Assembly: GCF_000153105.1 (NCBI RefSeq)
Contig: NZ_CH672376.1
Coordinates: forward strand, 3,666,148 to 3,730,147
Reading direction: 5' to 3'
Length of the DNA: 64,000 nucleotides
Origin: Blastopirellula marina DSM 3645
Lineage (GTDB): Bacteria; Planctomycetota; Planctomycetia; Pirellulales; Pirellulaceae
The notes under the pieces are model-generated. The model saw nothing but the letters and a program-made list of their open reading frames with translations, searched no databases and was not told the origin of the DNA. Position 1 is the stretch's first letter. Each line of letters starts with the position of its first letter. Positions 18,191 to 29,300 of the stretch are shown in pieces. Both the position numbers and the translations under genes were made by a program.

Positions 18191-20560
18191 TTATTTCGCA
18201 GCGTTCCATTTCCAATTCCGGATTTCCGGCATGTCTTGTCCGTGACGGCAAATATATTGTCGATGTTCGATCAGTTTGTCTTCCAACTGCTGTTTCAAAT
18301 AGACTCCCTTTTCGCCAGTTTTCGGCACGCGATCAATAACATCCATGACTAAATGATATCGGTCCAGATCATTCAACACAGTCATGTCGAACGGAGTCGT
18401 AATCGTTCCCTCTTCCTTGTAGCCGCGCACATGAATGTTGGCATGATTCGTGCGACGGTACGTCAGTTGATGGATCAACGTCGGGTAAGCGTGAAAGGCG
18501 AATATCACCGGCTTGTCTTTGGTGAACAGCTCATCGAAATCAACATCGCTTAAGCCATGCGGATGCTCGCTGTGGGGTTGCAGTCTCATCAGATCCACGA
18601 CGTTGACGACGCGGACTTTGAGATCAGGAAGATGCTCCTGCAAGATCGATACCGCGGCCAGAGTTTCCAGCGTAGGAACATCGCCGCAACAGGCCATCAC
18701 CACATCGGGCGTTTCATTTTGATCGTTACTGGCCCACTGCCAGATTCCGATCCCCTCGGTGCAATGCTTCACAGCCGCATCCATCGTTAGCCATTGCGGC
18801 GCCGGGTGCTTGCCAGCGACTACGACGTTGACGTAATGTCGACTGCGCAAACAATGATCCATGACCGACAACAGGCAATTCGCGTCAGGCGGAAGATAGA
18901 CGCGGACGATTGCGGCTTTCTTGTTGACGACATGGTCGAGAAAGCCCGGATCTTGATGCGTGAAACCGTTATGATCTTGTCGCCAGACATGCGACGCGAG
19001 CAAGTAGTTGAGCGACGCAATCTTATGCCGCCAGGCCAGGCCGGCGGTGACCTTCAGCCATTTGGCGTGTTGATTAAACATCGAATCGACAATGTGGATG
19101 AACGCCTCGTAGCAGTTAAATACGCCGTGCCGTCCGGTGAGCAAATAGCCTTCTAACCAGCCTTCGCATTGATGCTCGCTGAGCATTTCCATCACGCGAC
19201 CTTGAGGCGCCAGAAACTCGTCGTTGTCCTCCGTTCGCGCTTCCCATTGCCGCTTGGTTACCTGGAAGAGCGCCTCCAGGCCGTTGGAGAGCGTTTCATC
19301 GGGGCCAAAGACCCGGAAATTCCGCTGCGGCTGGTTGAGCTTCGTCACGTCGCGTAAGAAAGGGCCCAAGACATGCGTATCACCGATGCCGTGAGCTCCC
19401 GGCTCGGGAACGTCGCACGCATAGTCACGAAAATCAGGCAGTCTCAGATCGCGCAACAACTTGCCGCCGTTGGCATGAGGATTGGCGCCCATGCGCCGCT
19501 CGCCTTGCGGCGCGAGTTCGGCGAGCTCCGGTTTCAAACGCCCTTGGTCGTCAAACAATTCTTCCGGTCGATAACTTCTCAGCCAATCCTCCAATAGTTG
19601 CAGATGCTCTGGATGAGATTTCGGATCAGAGAGAGGAACCTGGTGAGCGCGAAAAGTTCCTTCGATTTGCAGGCCACCAACGATCTTTGGTCCCGTCCAG
19701 CCTTTGGGTGAACGGAAGACGATCATGGGCCAGCGCGGACGAGTGAAATTGCCGTTGGCTCTGGCGTCCTGCTGAATCGTTTTTATTTGCTCGACCGCTT
19801 CGTCGAGCGCAATTGCCATGACTTCATGCATTCGTCGCGAATCATCCCCCTCGACATAGTACGGCGTCCAACCATAGCCGTGGAGCAACTTATCCAGCTC
19901 TTCCGGCTCAATCCGAGCTAAAATCGTCGGATTCGCGATCTTGTAGCCGTTAAGATGCAAAATGGGGAGGACGGCGCCGTCGGTAGCGGGATCGAGAAAC
20001 TTGTTAGAATGCCAGGCTGTCGCCAATGGACCGGTTTCGGCCTCGCCATCCCCCACAACGCAGGCGACGATCAAATCAGGATTATCAAACACGGCGCCAA
20101 ACGAATGGCTAAGTGAATAACCAAGCTCGCCTCCTTCATGGATCGAGCCTGGGCATTCTGGAGACGCATGACTCGGAATCCCGCCGGGGAATGAAAACTG
20201 AATAAACAGCTTTCGCAGTCCCTCTTCATCCTGACTGATGTTGGGGTAGATTTCGCTGTAGGTTCCTTCGAGATAGGTATTGCCTACGACGGCCGGTCCG
20301 CCGTGTCCGGGACCGGAGACGTAAATCATGTTGAGATCATATTTCTTGATGATCCGATTCAAATGGACGTAGATAAAGTTTTGTCCCGGCGTCGTTCCCC
20401 AGTGGCCGAGCAACATGGGCTTGATATCCGAAAGCTGCAATGGACGTTTTAGCAACGGATTGTCGAAAAGATAGATCTGACCAACGGACAGATAATTAGC
20501 GGCCCGCCAATAGGCGTCCATTTTGTCAAGCAACTCCGACGTAAGGGACGTAGCGTTCAT
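18191..20560 (-). CDS. xfp: Xylulose-5-phosphate/fructose-6-phosphate phosphoketolase
   Basis: A 789-residue ThDP enzyme of normal length. It splits xylulose-5-P (and often fructose-6-P) with phosphate into acetyl phosphate and glyceraldehyde-3-P (or erythrose-4-P). Both family signatures are present: [15 protein letters not shown] and [18 protein letters not shown], the latter binding ThDP/Mg. The N-terminal [18 protein letters not shown] and YVSGPGHGG segments are also typical. The start at 20560 has AGGAA about 10 nt upstream and overlaps the acetate kinase stop by 4 bp (ATGA), so the two are translationally coupled. Acetyl phosphate from Xfp is converted by AckA to acetate plus ATP. Xfp sits downstream of ackA and 101 bp upstream of the broken H+-ATPase. 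Confidence 0.97.
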   Translation of the reverse strand: MNATSLTSELLDKMDAYWRAANYLSVGQIYLFDNPLLKRPLQLSDIKPMLLGHWGTTPGQNFIYVHLNRIIKKYDLNMIYVSGPGHGGPAVVGNTYLEGTYSEIYPNISQDEEGLRKLFIQFSFPGGIPSHASPECPGSIHEGGELGYSLSHSFGAVFDNPDLIVACVVGDGEAETGPLATAWHSNKFLDPATDGAVLPILHLNGYKIANPTILARIEPEELDKLLHGYGWTPYYVEGDDSRRMHEVMAIALDEAVEQIKTIQQDARANGNFTRPRWPMIVFRSPKGWTGPKIVGGLQIEGTFRAHQVPLSDPKSHPEHLQLLEDWLRSYRPEELFDDQGRLKPELAELAPQGERRMGANPHANGGKLLRDLRLPDFRDYACDVPEPGAHGIGDTHVLGPFLRDVTKLNQPQRNFRVFGPDETLSNGLEALFQVTKRQWEARTEDNDEFLAPQGRVMEMLSEHQCEGWLEGYLLTGRHGVFNCYEAFIHIVDSMFNQHAKWLKVTAGLAWRHKIASLNYLLASHVWRQDHNGFTHQDPGFLDHVVNKKAAIVRVYLPPDANCLLSVMDHCLRSRHYVNVVVAGKHPAPQWLTMDAAVKHCTEGIGIWQWASNDQNETPDVVMACCGDVPTLETLAAVSILQEHLPDLKVRVVNVVDLMRLQPHSEHPHGLSDVDFDELFTKDKPVIFAFHAYPTLIHQLTYRRTNHANIHVRGYKEEGTITTPFDMTVLNDLDRYHLVMDVIDRVPKTGEKGVYLKQQLEDKLIEHRQYICRHGQDMPEIRNWKWNAAK

Positions 20561-21768
20561 GTTTTACATTTCCTGTTTTGGCCGATGCCCAATACCTGAC
20601 AGACAGTGCTGGCGATGATCCATTCTTCATTCGTGCGAATCACGCGAATTGTCACTCGGCTGGCCGCCGAGGAGATTACATCGGCACTGGCTAAATTGCG
20701 TCGATCGTCGATCTCCAGCCCCAAAAACTCTAACCCCTCACAAATCCTTGTGCGAATTGAAGTTGCGTTCTCGCCAATGCCGCCGGCAAATACGAGCGTG
20801 TCGAGACCGCCCAACACGGCGGCGTACGCGCCGATCGACTTCTTCGCCTGATAACAAAACAAGGCGACCGCTTCCGCCGCGCGAACATCAGTCGATTCAA
20901 TCTCCAAAAGGTCGCGGACGTCGGAACTGCTTTCCGACACTCCCAACAACCCTGACTGCGAGTTGACCATCTCATTGAATTGTTCTGCGCTCATATTTTC
21001 GGCTCGCGCCAAGTATCCGACCAAACCAGGATCGAGATCGCCAGATCGCACCCCCATCGGCAGGCCGGCGGTCGGCGTGAAACCCATGCTCGTATCGACG
21101 CTCTTCCCGTCGCGAATGGCGCAAAGACTCGCGCCGTTGCCGAGATGCGCTAGAATCCCACGGCCTGTTGTCGCTACGGGATCACCAAGTCGCTTCAGTT
21201 CTTGGATCAAATAAGAATAGGAGAGGCCGTGAAATCCATAACGTTGAACCCCGATTGCGTCATAGCGTCGGGGAATCGGCAGTAACTTGGCGACGCGCGG
21301 CATGGACTGATGAAACGCCGTGTCGAAACAGACAACTTGAGGCAGCGTCGGATAGCGATCTCCAAACGCCTGAATCATCTCAATTTCGCCGGGCAAGTGT
21401 TGCGGATCGCAGGGGCTAATCCGTCGCAACTCGACCAACAATTCTGGGGTCACCTGCTCTGCTGTTACGTGCTGCATGCCGTGCACCACACGATGCCCCA
21501 CGGCCGCCAACGATTCACCGCCGATCCGCTGCTCGATCCAATCCAGCAAAACTCTCACGGCCGCTGCATGATTGGAAGCGTCGACGGACTGCGAAACGTC
21601 GCGTTGGGCATTTGAATCGTTCACCTGCAAGCGGGTCTCCGGCAATCCAATTCGTTCGATCGATCCGGTAAGCAGCGGATCGAGCGACGTGACGGCCTGA
21701 AAGAGTGCGAACTTGATGCTCGATGAACCGCCATTGATCGTTAAGATCCGTGAATTAACAAGATCCAT
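20557..21768 (-). CDS. ackA: Acetate kinase
   Basis: Interconverts acetyl phosphate plus ADP with acetate plus ATP in the cytoplasm. Family landmarks are [16 protein letters not shown] at the N-terminus, [25 protein letters not shown] and [18 protein letters not shown], then [15 protein letters not shown]-like sequence ([16 protein letters not shown]). I place the start at 21768 (403 residues) because GGGGGAGG lies about 5 nt upstream; the in-frame ATG at 21783 would put that ribosome site inside the gene. The gene overlaps the end of the decayed HAD gene by 14 bp and is coupled to xfp by ATGA. Together they form a short phosphoketolase ATP-yielding shunt. Confidence 0.96.
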   Translation of the reverse strand: MDLVNSRILTINGGSSSIKFALFQAVTSLDPLLTGSIERIGLPETRLQVNDSNAQRDVSQSVDASNHAAAVRVLLDWIEQRIGGESLAAVGHRVVHGMQHVTAEQVTPELLVELRRISPCDPQHLPGEIEMIQAFGDRYPTLPQVVCFDTAFHQSMPRVAKLLPIPRRYDAIGVQRYGFHGLSYSYLIQELKRLGDPVATTGRGILAHLGNGASLCAIRDGKSVDTSMGFTPTAGLPMGVRSGDLDPGLVGYLARAENMSAEQFNEMVNSQSGLLGVSESSSDVRDLLEIESTDVRAAEAVALFCYQAKKSIGAYAAVLGGLDTLVFAGGIGENATSIRTRICEGLEFLGLEIDDRRNLASADVISSAASRVTIRVIRTNEEWIIASTVCQVLGIGQNRKCKT

Positions 21769-22402
21769 GTTCGCCTCCCCCATCTTCTTTTAGTCCGTAC
21801 GACGCAAGCTGGACGCGCGTCGAATGACAGTCGGTATGGAGAATGCTACGGATTCCCCTTTGCTCGGCTAGATCGATGACCTGCGACCTGTTTTTGATGT
21901 ACGTGATTTCCGCGACCAATGCCTGGGAGATATCGAGCGGTAAGCGATAGACGTCCAAATCGAGTTTGCGAATAAGGACGAAACTCGAGGAAATGGAAGC
22001 ATTGACAAGGTCGTTCAGACGGAACTTCTGAATCCGACATTCAATCAATTCGCGCGCTTCATTGCCGCCAACAATGATTCTTAGCCCGTGTCGCGTCTTG
22101 AGACGCGGCATCCAATCCAACATGTCGGGATCGGGCTGCGATTGCGCGAACATAAATTCTCGAAACGCGTCTCGAGTAAACGAACGGGCTGATGAAAGAC
22201 CACCCGACCGAGAAACTCTGCACGCGTTAGTTTCCATTCTTCTTCTGAGACGCTGAAATCAACTAATGCCGGGTCTCCAGATCGTGCGGCTCGCGTTGAA
22301 ACTTCTTCCCGGTGCGCTGACGAGCATGTGATCCCACTCATTCGAAAGTAGAACGCCTTCGATGTCGAGATACAAGCAGCGGATTCGAGCCGGACGGTTC
22401 AT
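21755..22402 (-). pseudogene. Frameshifted HAD-family phosphatase
   Basis: The gene begins at the ATG at 22402 behind AAGGGGA and reads MNRPARIRCLYLDIEGVLL, the HAD motif I with its catalytic Asp. The protein then continues in different frames. A stretch like HARQRTGKKF...DLETRH lies in a second frame, FSVSEEEWKLTRAEFLGRVV in a third, and FTRDAFREFMFAQSQPDPD through GIRSILHTDCHSTRVQLASY in the last (stop 21755). At least three frameshifts are needed to rebuild one HAD protein of about 215 residues. The C-terminal 150 residues are still open. Known relatives sit beside phosphoketolase/acetate kinase genes in some bacteria, so it is probably a decayed member of this operon. Confidence 0.82.
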
Positions 22403-22530
22403 GCGTCCCCTTTGGGAGTTCGCCGAAGGTATTTTTGTGAGCAATCAGACAATTCGCGGCTTCGAAGACCACGATCCGCCGCTCAGGGCGAGAATTGTCG
22501 CATAACTTTACTGACGCCGGTCGCCCCAGA

Positions 22531-22971
22531 CTACTTTTGGGCGCCGCGATGAAAACTCCTCGACTTGGCGACGCCAAAATGCTCGCGGACTTTCGCGATG
22601 AGTTGAGGATCGGTCATTTTGTCAGCTGGAGAGACGGTGATCTCCAAGCACAACTCATGCTGTCCTGCGAGATACTTCTGAAACGCGCCTTTCGCTTCTC
22701 CGGGGCCAAGAATCAAAATCGATTCGGCGCCTTGCAACGCCGCCATGACAGCAACGTACATCTTCTTCTCTTCGTTGGCTTGTTTTCGTTCTAACTTGTC
22801 TTCGGCCACAAAGTCGTGGGGCGTATAGCGATGCTGCTCGCGAGATTCGATAGAAGGTGGAAACGCTTCCTGGTCGCCTGCAGTAAGCCGGGTAATCTCT
22901 TCACCGGCCGCAGTGATTGAAACGATGATTGCATTCTGGTGGTCGATCCACACGCCTGCCTTGGTCGCCAT
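22531..22971 (-). CDS. Small conserved protein, possibly eRF1/Pelota-like fold
   Basis: A 146-residue protein. The start at 22971 (MATKAGVWIDHQNAIIVSI) has AGGAA 8 nt upstream; an in-frame ATG at 22998 is less likely. It has a beta-strand N-terminus (GVWIDHQNAIIVSITAAGEE), a charged middle (EDKLERKQANEEKK) and a C-terminal part with AESILILGPGEAKGAFQKYL and SPADKMTDPQLIAKVREHF. I recall such proteins annotated as hypothetical or translation-related; the ILILGPGEAK segment is reminiscent of bacterial eRF1-like domains. The function is not established. It lies between the cyclic glucan synthase and the xfp/ackA block. Confidence 0.75.
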   Translation of the reverse strand: MATKAGVWIDHQNAIIVSITAAGEEITRLTAGDQEAFPPSIESREQHRYTPHDFVAEDKLERKQANEEKKMYVAVMAALQGAESILILGPGEAKGAFQKYLAGQHELCLEITVSPADKMTDPQLIAKVREHFGVAKSRSFHRGAQK

Positions 22972-23368
22972 AGGTTTGTTCCTAATTAGAGTTCTCAATT
23001 ATTCCAATCGCCCAGCGGCTACTTGGAACGCCGAGGCGGATTGCTCATCTTTGAATCAACGTACGAGGCTCGGTCAAATTACTTGCTTGTCGCAAGTCGC
23101 CATCCTCGCGGCTCCGCAACAGACGAGCGCCGCCACGCCGATTGCAATGTGCACAGCACGTTCGCGGGCAATTCATCGAAATTGCGCAGCCAACTTTGTA
23201 TAACATGATCCCCTGCTCGACGGGCATGGATTTTTGCTGTTTGCGTCAAGCCTCAGCGGTGAAGTGCTCGCACTAGTTACGCAGGAATCAACTTCCGACT
23301 ACCGCGCTACGAAGAAAAAGTAGTTCTCAATTTTCATCGTGCTGGTCGCGGAAGTGCGTGGTCTTCAA
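22972..23368. other. Intergenic region downstream of the cyclic glucan synthase
   Basis: This 397-bp gap must hold the end of the 8.7-kb glucan synthase transcript and the promoter of the 146-residue gene. I see no convincing gene, strong terminator or repeat in it. Confidence 0.4.
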
Positions 23369-26300
23369 CTAGATCGGTTGCATCTCGACCACCACTTCAT
23401 GATCGCACTGGTCATCGACCAGCGAAATAAATTCTTCGTGAACTTTTGCTCCATCCAGCGTCATACTGCAAACAGTTGCGCCGGCGCCATGATTGTGAAT
23501 CGTGATGTGATAGAAGGTTTCGCGAAAGCGATAATGGATTTGGAACGTGGTCCAGTCAGCCGGCAGGCATGGGGTTATCCGCATTTTGTCGCCTTCCAAG
23601 TGCAGACCTAGCAGTGATTCGACAATCAACCGGTACATCCAACCCGACGACCCGGTGTACCAGGTCCAACCGCCGCGGCCGGTATGCGGTTCGACCCCAT
23701 AGACATCGGCGGCCGCAACATAAGGTTCGACGCGATACTGAGCGATATCGTCCGGCGTAGCGCCATGCGAGATCGGATTAATCAGCGAGAACAGCTCCCA
23801 GGCACGCTCATTGTCACCCATCGCCGCCGCCGCCATAACGGTCCAAATCGCGCTATGCGTGTATTGTCCTCCGTTTTCTCGTACGCCGGGGACATACCCT
23901 TTGATGTAGCCTGGGTTGAGATCCGATTTGTCGAACGGCGGATCGAGCAACAAAATCAAGCGAGCGTCGCGGCGAACGAGTCGACGATTGACGCTTTCCA
24001 TCGCGATTTTGGGGCGTCCGTGCGTTCCGCCGCCGGAGAGGACCGACCAACTTTGGGCGATCGCATCGATCTGGCATTCTTCGTTACTGGACGAACCGAG
24101 CGGCGTCCCATCATCAAAGTATGCGCGACGATACCACTGGCCGTCCCAACCATGCTCTTCGATGTTGCCGCGCAGGCGTCCCGCTTCGAGCGAGTATCGA
24201 TCGGCCAGCGCCAGGTCTCCCTGACGTCGCGCCAATTGGGCGAACTGCTCAAGCACGTAATAGAGGAAAAAGGCCAGCCAAACGCTTTCGCCGCGACCAT
24301 CTTCGCCGACTAGGTTCATGCCGTCGTTCCAGTCTCCACACCCCATCAGCGGCAAGCCATGTTCGCCGAATTGCAAGCCGCGATCGATCGCACGCTTTCC
24401 ATGCTCGTAAAGCGTGCCGATATCATCTGAAACGTGCGGCAGGTCATAACACGATTCTTCGTCGCTCCGTAATAGCCGGGCCGAAAGGAAAGGAGCGGTT
24501 TCGTCGAGGACGCCTGTGTCCCCCGTCTTTTCGACGTAACGACAAATTGCTAGCGGCAGCCATAAATAGTCGTCGGAGAAGTGCGTTCTAACTCCCCGGC
24601 CGACAGGCGGATGCCACCAATGCTGAACGTCCCCTTCGCGGAACTGATGCGCCGCGGCGCGCAGGAGATGCTCGCGAAGCAGTTGCGGCTGCGCATGCAC
24701 CAGGGCCATCGCATCTTGCAACTGGTCACGGAAACCAAAGGCTCCTCCCGACTGGTAAAAACCAGATCGAGCCCACATGCGGCAGGCGAGCGTCTGATAG
24801 ACGAGCCAACCATTCGCAAGGTAGTTAACCGCCGGATCGGGCGACTCTAAGTGAATCACGCCCAACGTCCGGCTCCAGAAATGCCAAACTTCTTCAATCG
24901 CTTGATTCGCTCGATCGACGCTGCGAAACTCCTGCGCGAGTGCGCTGGCTTCTTTCGCACCGACCGTCGCACCCAAGATGAACGTGATGGTTCGCTCTTG
25001 TCCTACTTCCAGCGTTAGCGGAGCTTGAAAAGCGGCGCAGGGATCATAGCCCGCGCCGATGCGCCCCGAAAGGCGAACGCGGCGCATCGCCGACGGATTA
25101 GTCAACTTGCCGTTGCGGCCAATAAACTCGGCGCGATCGCCGGTACAAGTACGATTGGACTCGCTGCAATTAACGAACGCGACTCGGTCGCCAAACTCTG
25201 CGTTGTAGACATTGCGCGCCATGATCGCACCGCTCGCCGGATCGGCCTCAGTCACGATATGCATCAACGACTTGCCGCGAATTTCGCCGAGAACCAGTTC
25301 CCAATAGCCGGTAACGGAAAGCTGTCGTCGTCTTCCGGAGTGGTTCGCAATTTTTAGCTTGTAGATTTTTACTGGCGCTTCGGGGTCGACATAGATGCAA
25401 AGTTCCGTCGTTATCCCATCTTCTGAGTAGTCAAAAATGCTATATCCAAAGCCGTGGCGCACGACATAGGAGTTTCCCCCCCGCGCCGGTAACGGAGTGG
25501 GAGACCAGTAGCTGCCGGTCTCTTCATCGCGCACATAGATCGCTTCGCCAGAGAGGTCGGAAACAGGATCATTGCGCCACGGCGTGAGTCGGTATTCGTG
25601 GCTATTCTCCGCCCACGTGTAGGAGCTTCCCCCTTCCGAGACGACGGCGCCAAACTGCGAATTGGCGATGACGTTAACCCAAGGAGCTGGAGTCGTCTGA
25701 CCGGCGGCCAATGTGGTGACATATTCGCGACCGTCCTGGCTGAATCCCCCCAGTCCATTGAAAAAGGCGAGATCGCGGTCGGGCGACTCAGCCGAAGCGT
25801 TCGCGATATCTGGTGAACGAGTTGGCCTCAGATGCGGGATCGAGACCGGGGCGCGCCCACGACGTTCGACTTGTTCGGCGAGGGTTCCCGCATCGTCGAG
25901 CAGCACGATCCGAGCAACCGTCTGCAGCAGTGCACGGTCTTCGTCCGACATTTGCTCACCTCGTCGGATGAAGACTCCACCGGGGCGATCGATCAGCGGC
26001 GCCTCGGGGCTAGCGGCGACAAGATCGACGATTGAATCTTGCAGAGTCTGACGATAGACCGAATCATCTTCGTTCCAGATCACCAGGTCGACGGCGAGCC
26101 CCTTCATCCGCCAATAGGAGTGAGCTTGAACCGCTTGATGCACGATAGAGAGCCGTTCGTGGTCCCGAATGCGGACCAATACGATCGGTAAATCGCCAGA
26201 AATCCCGTAACCCCAAAGCCCCGATTGACCCTGACGATTTAGTGCGAGAATGCTCGCTTTGGCACGATGCAGCGTCGAAGCGTAGATGATCGAACTAGCC

Positions 26301-29300
26301 AAACGGCCATAGACCTGGGCATCCGTCTCCGAAGCGTTCAACTGCGTTAACAGAATATGACTATGCGTCCAAGCGATGTCGAAGACCCGATCGGTGAGAC
26401 TCGGATCGCCGTATTTTTCGGTTAACGATTGGACTCCCGCACGCGTCTCGGCGGCGCCGGTGACAATATCGATTGTCATCGATTCGTTCGGCTGCAAAAG
26501 GACCGTCTGACGGACCGAAACGATCGGATCCAAAACTGAACCGGCGCTATTCGAGAGCGCACCTTTGCGATTCAGGGCAGCCGGAGACACCAGCGTTTTG
26601 TGGCGACCGACAAATCGCATGCGATCGGTTTCGTAGGAGGGCTCGCCTACCGTCTCGCCGCGCACCGTCATCATGTGCGTTATCCAAGGAGGCTGCTCTT
26701 CGGCCGAGCGGGGACGGCGCGTGCAATAAATCGCCGTATGCTCTCGCACCAGTTCGGTTTCGACGAACAGGTTGCTAAATGCGGGATGCGCCTCATCCTG
26801 CGCCTGCGTCGCCAACACCACTTCGGCATAACTCGTCAACTCAAGCGTCCGAGGTAATTCCGAGCGATTTGTCAGCGTAATCCGCCGCAGTTCGATGTCA
26901 TCTTCCGGCGAAACGCAGATTTGAGTGTAGGTTTCAATCTGATTATCGCTGCGGCGAAACTCGGCTCGTGCTTGCGTAAAGATCGCTTCGTAACCTTTGG
27001 CGGACTTGGTGGTCGGTTGCCACGCGTTGGACCAGACGACGCCGCTCTCAACATCACGCACATAGCAGAAGCTGCCGTAATCGTCCTTCGTCGCATCTTC
27101 GCGCCAACGAGTAATCGCCAGATCTCGCCAGCGGCTATAACCGCCGCCGGCGCTAGTTACCGCGACATGATACCGGCCGTTGGAGAGCAAATGTGCTTCG
27201 ATCGCCGAGGCGCTGGGATCGGTAAAGACGCGCATGTTGCCCGATTCTTCCGCTGAAACAAGCCGCGTCGCGTTCGCTTCGCTGGCATGCGGATAAACGG
27301 GCGCGCTCGCCTTCGGGACGCGTTCTTGCAACAATAAATCCGCCGCTCTCAACATCGGATCGGCGAGGAATCGCCGCTGCATCGGCTTATCGAGCAACAA
27401 ATACGCTAGCGACAGCAGACTCATCCCTTCGTGATGCGCCATGAACTGCCGAACGCTGACCCGATCCGAGCCAGGGGGCAAACGAGAGGGGGTGTAGTCG
27501 ACCGCTTCGTAAAACCCATACGCGCCCAACTGCCCATCCGCCGCCAAACGTTCAAGATTTCGACAAGCGGCCTCCGGCTCGACCATCAGCGCCAGCACGC
27601 TGGCATAGGGAGCAATCACCAAATCTTCGGCTAGTCCTCGTTTCAATCCAAGCCCAGGCACGCCAAAGGCGCGATACTGATACGTCTTGTGTTGGTCGAT
27701 CGCGTTATAGCCCGATTCGGAAATTCCCCACGGCACGCCGCGCTGACGGCCGTATTCGATCTGCCGACGAACCACAGCGTGATAGGTGCGATCGAGTAGC
27801 GTGTTTTCATAGTTCGGCATCACCAGCAGCGGCATCAGATACTCGAACATGGAGCCGCTCCAGCTCAACAGTGCTGGCGCGCTTCCCGCACTGGTTAACA
27901 ATCGGCCGAGCGCAAACCAATGCTCTTGGCCAAATTTGTTCTGTGCGATCACAATAAAACTGGCGAGTCGCGCTTCGGAAGCAAGCAGGTCATAGAAGCT
28001 TGCGTCCAGCCGGTGCTCGCTGACGCTATAGCCAATTGCAAATAAGTCGCGTGTCGAATTGTAGAGGAGGCCAAAATCCATCTCAGCAAGATCCAAGGAC
28101 TGAGCAGCGAGCTTTTGGAATTCCGCAATTCGCTCTCGAGCTTTCTCCGCGGACTGACTCAACGCCGTTTTCAGTTGCGAGAGCCAGGCTATCGTATCCG
28201 CCGAGCCCGATTGTATCGCAGCTTCCAATGGCGGAATCGCGATGGCTTCCAACTCCGCCACTTCTCGCAATGTGAGCAAGCGATTCAAGCGTTTAAGCAA
28301 CTCCCCTATCTGTCCGTTGTTGTTCAACTGCGGAGGAGGCGCGGGGAGCGCGACCCATGACGCTAGCAGCGTCAGGTCGCGATGGTGTTCCAGACATGCT
28401 TGGTCATAAGCGTTCGCCCACCATTTCAGCTCTTCATTTTCGCCGGACGCGATCTTCAGTTCTGCGGACATTTTGGTCAAGCGAGCGAGCGCCGAATGCG
28501 CCGAACTGAGCGACGTGAGAGTTTGATCCAGATCTTCGATCTGACGTTCAATCTTGCGAAGTACATCAGCGGCGCCGTGAACGACGTCAACGCCTTGTGC
28601 GACTTCGAGTAAGACGCGAAGCGTATCGCGCAACCCGCCGATCATTCGCGGCGGCAAAAGCGGAGCATCTCCCAGGGCTGCAAATCCGCTGGAGAGCACC
28701 AGCAGATTACCCGCCAAATTGCCGCTATCGACCATCGATACATATCGGGGGTGCAACGGCGCAAGCGTGCGTGTGTCGTACCAGTTGAAGAAGTGTCCGC
28801 GATAGCGCTCCATCCGATGCATCGTATCCAGGGTTCTTTGCGTTCGCGTCAACATTTGGGCGGCGGAACAATACCCAAAGTCGTAGGCGGCGAGATCGAC
28901 CAGCAACCCCATGCCGATGTTCGTCGGACTAGTGCGTGGCGCTATCACCAGTTCCGGATTCTGCTGAACATTGTCGGGAGGGAGCCAATTATTCTCCGCA
29001 GTGACGAAGTCCTCGAAATAGCGGAACGTTTTGCGGGACAGCTTCTCGAGAAAATGTCGCTGATCCTCGGAAAGTTGCGGCGCCTTTTTGCGAATCGGCT
29101 GACTAAGCCGCCAAGCGAGCAGCGGAGAGGCAAGCCAAATTGCAAGCCAGACGGCGGCGTAAAGGAGTGCGCCGCGATGAAACGGAAAGAGAGCGAGAAA
29201 TGTCGCCGTCGCGAGTATCGGGGCAACCCACATCGCGCGAAATGCGCCGACCAGACTATCGTCGGCGTTACGTTCTGAATCGCTGGAAGTCCTCCACTCT

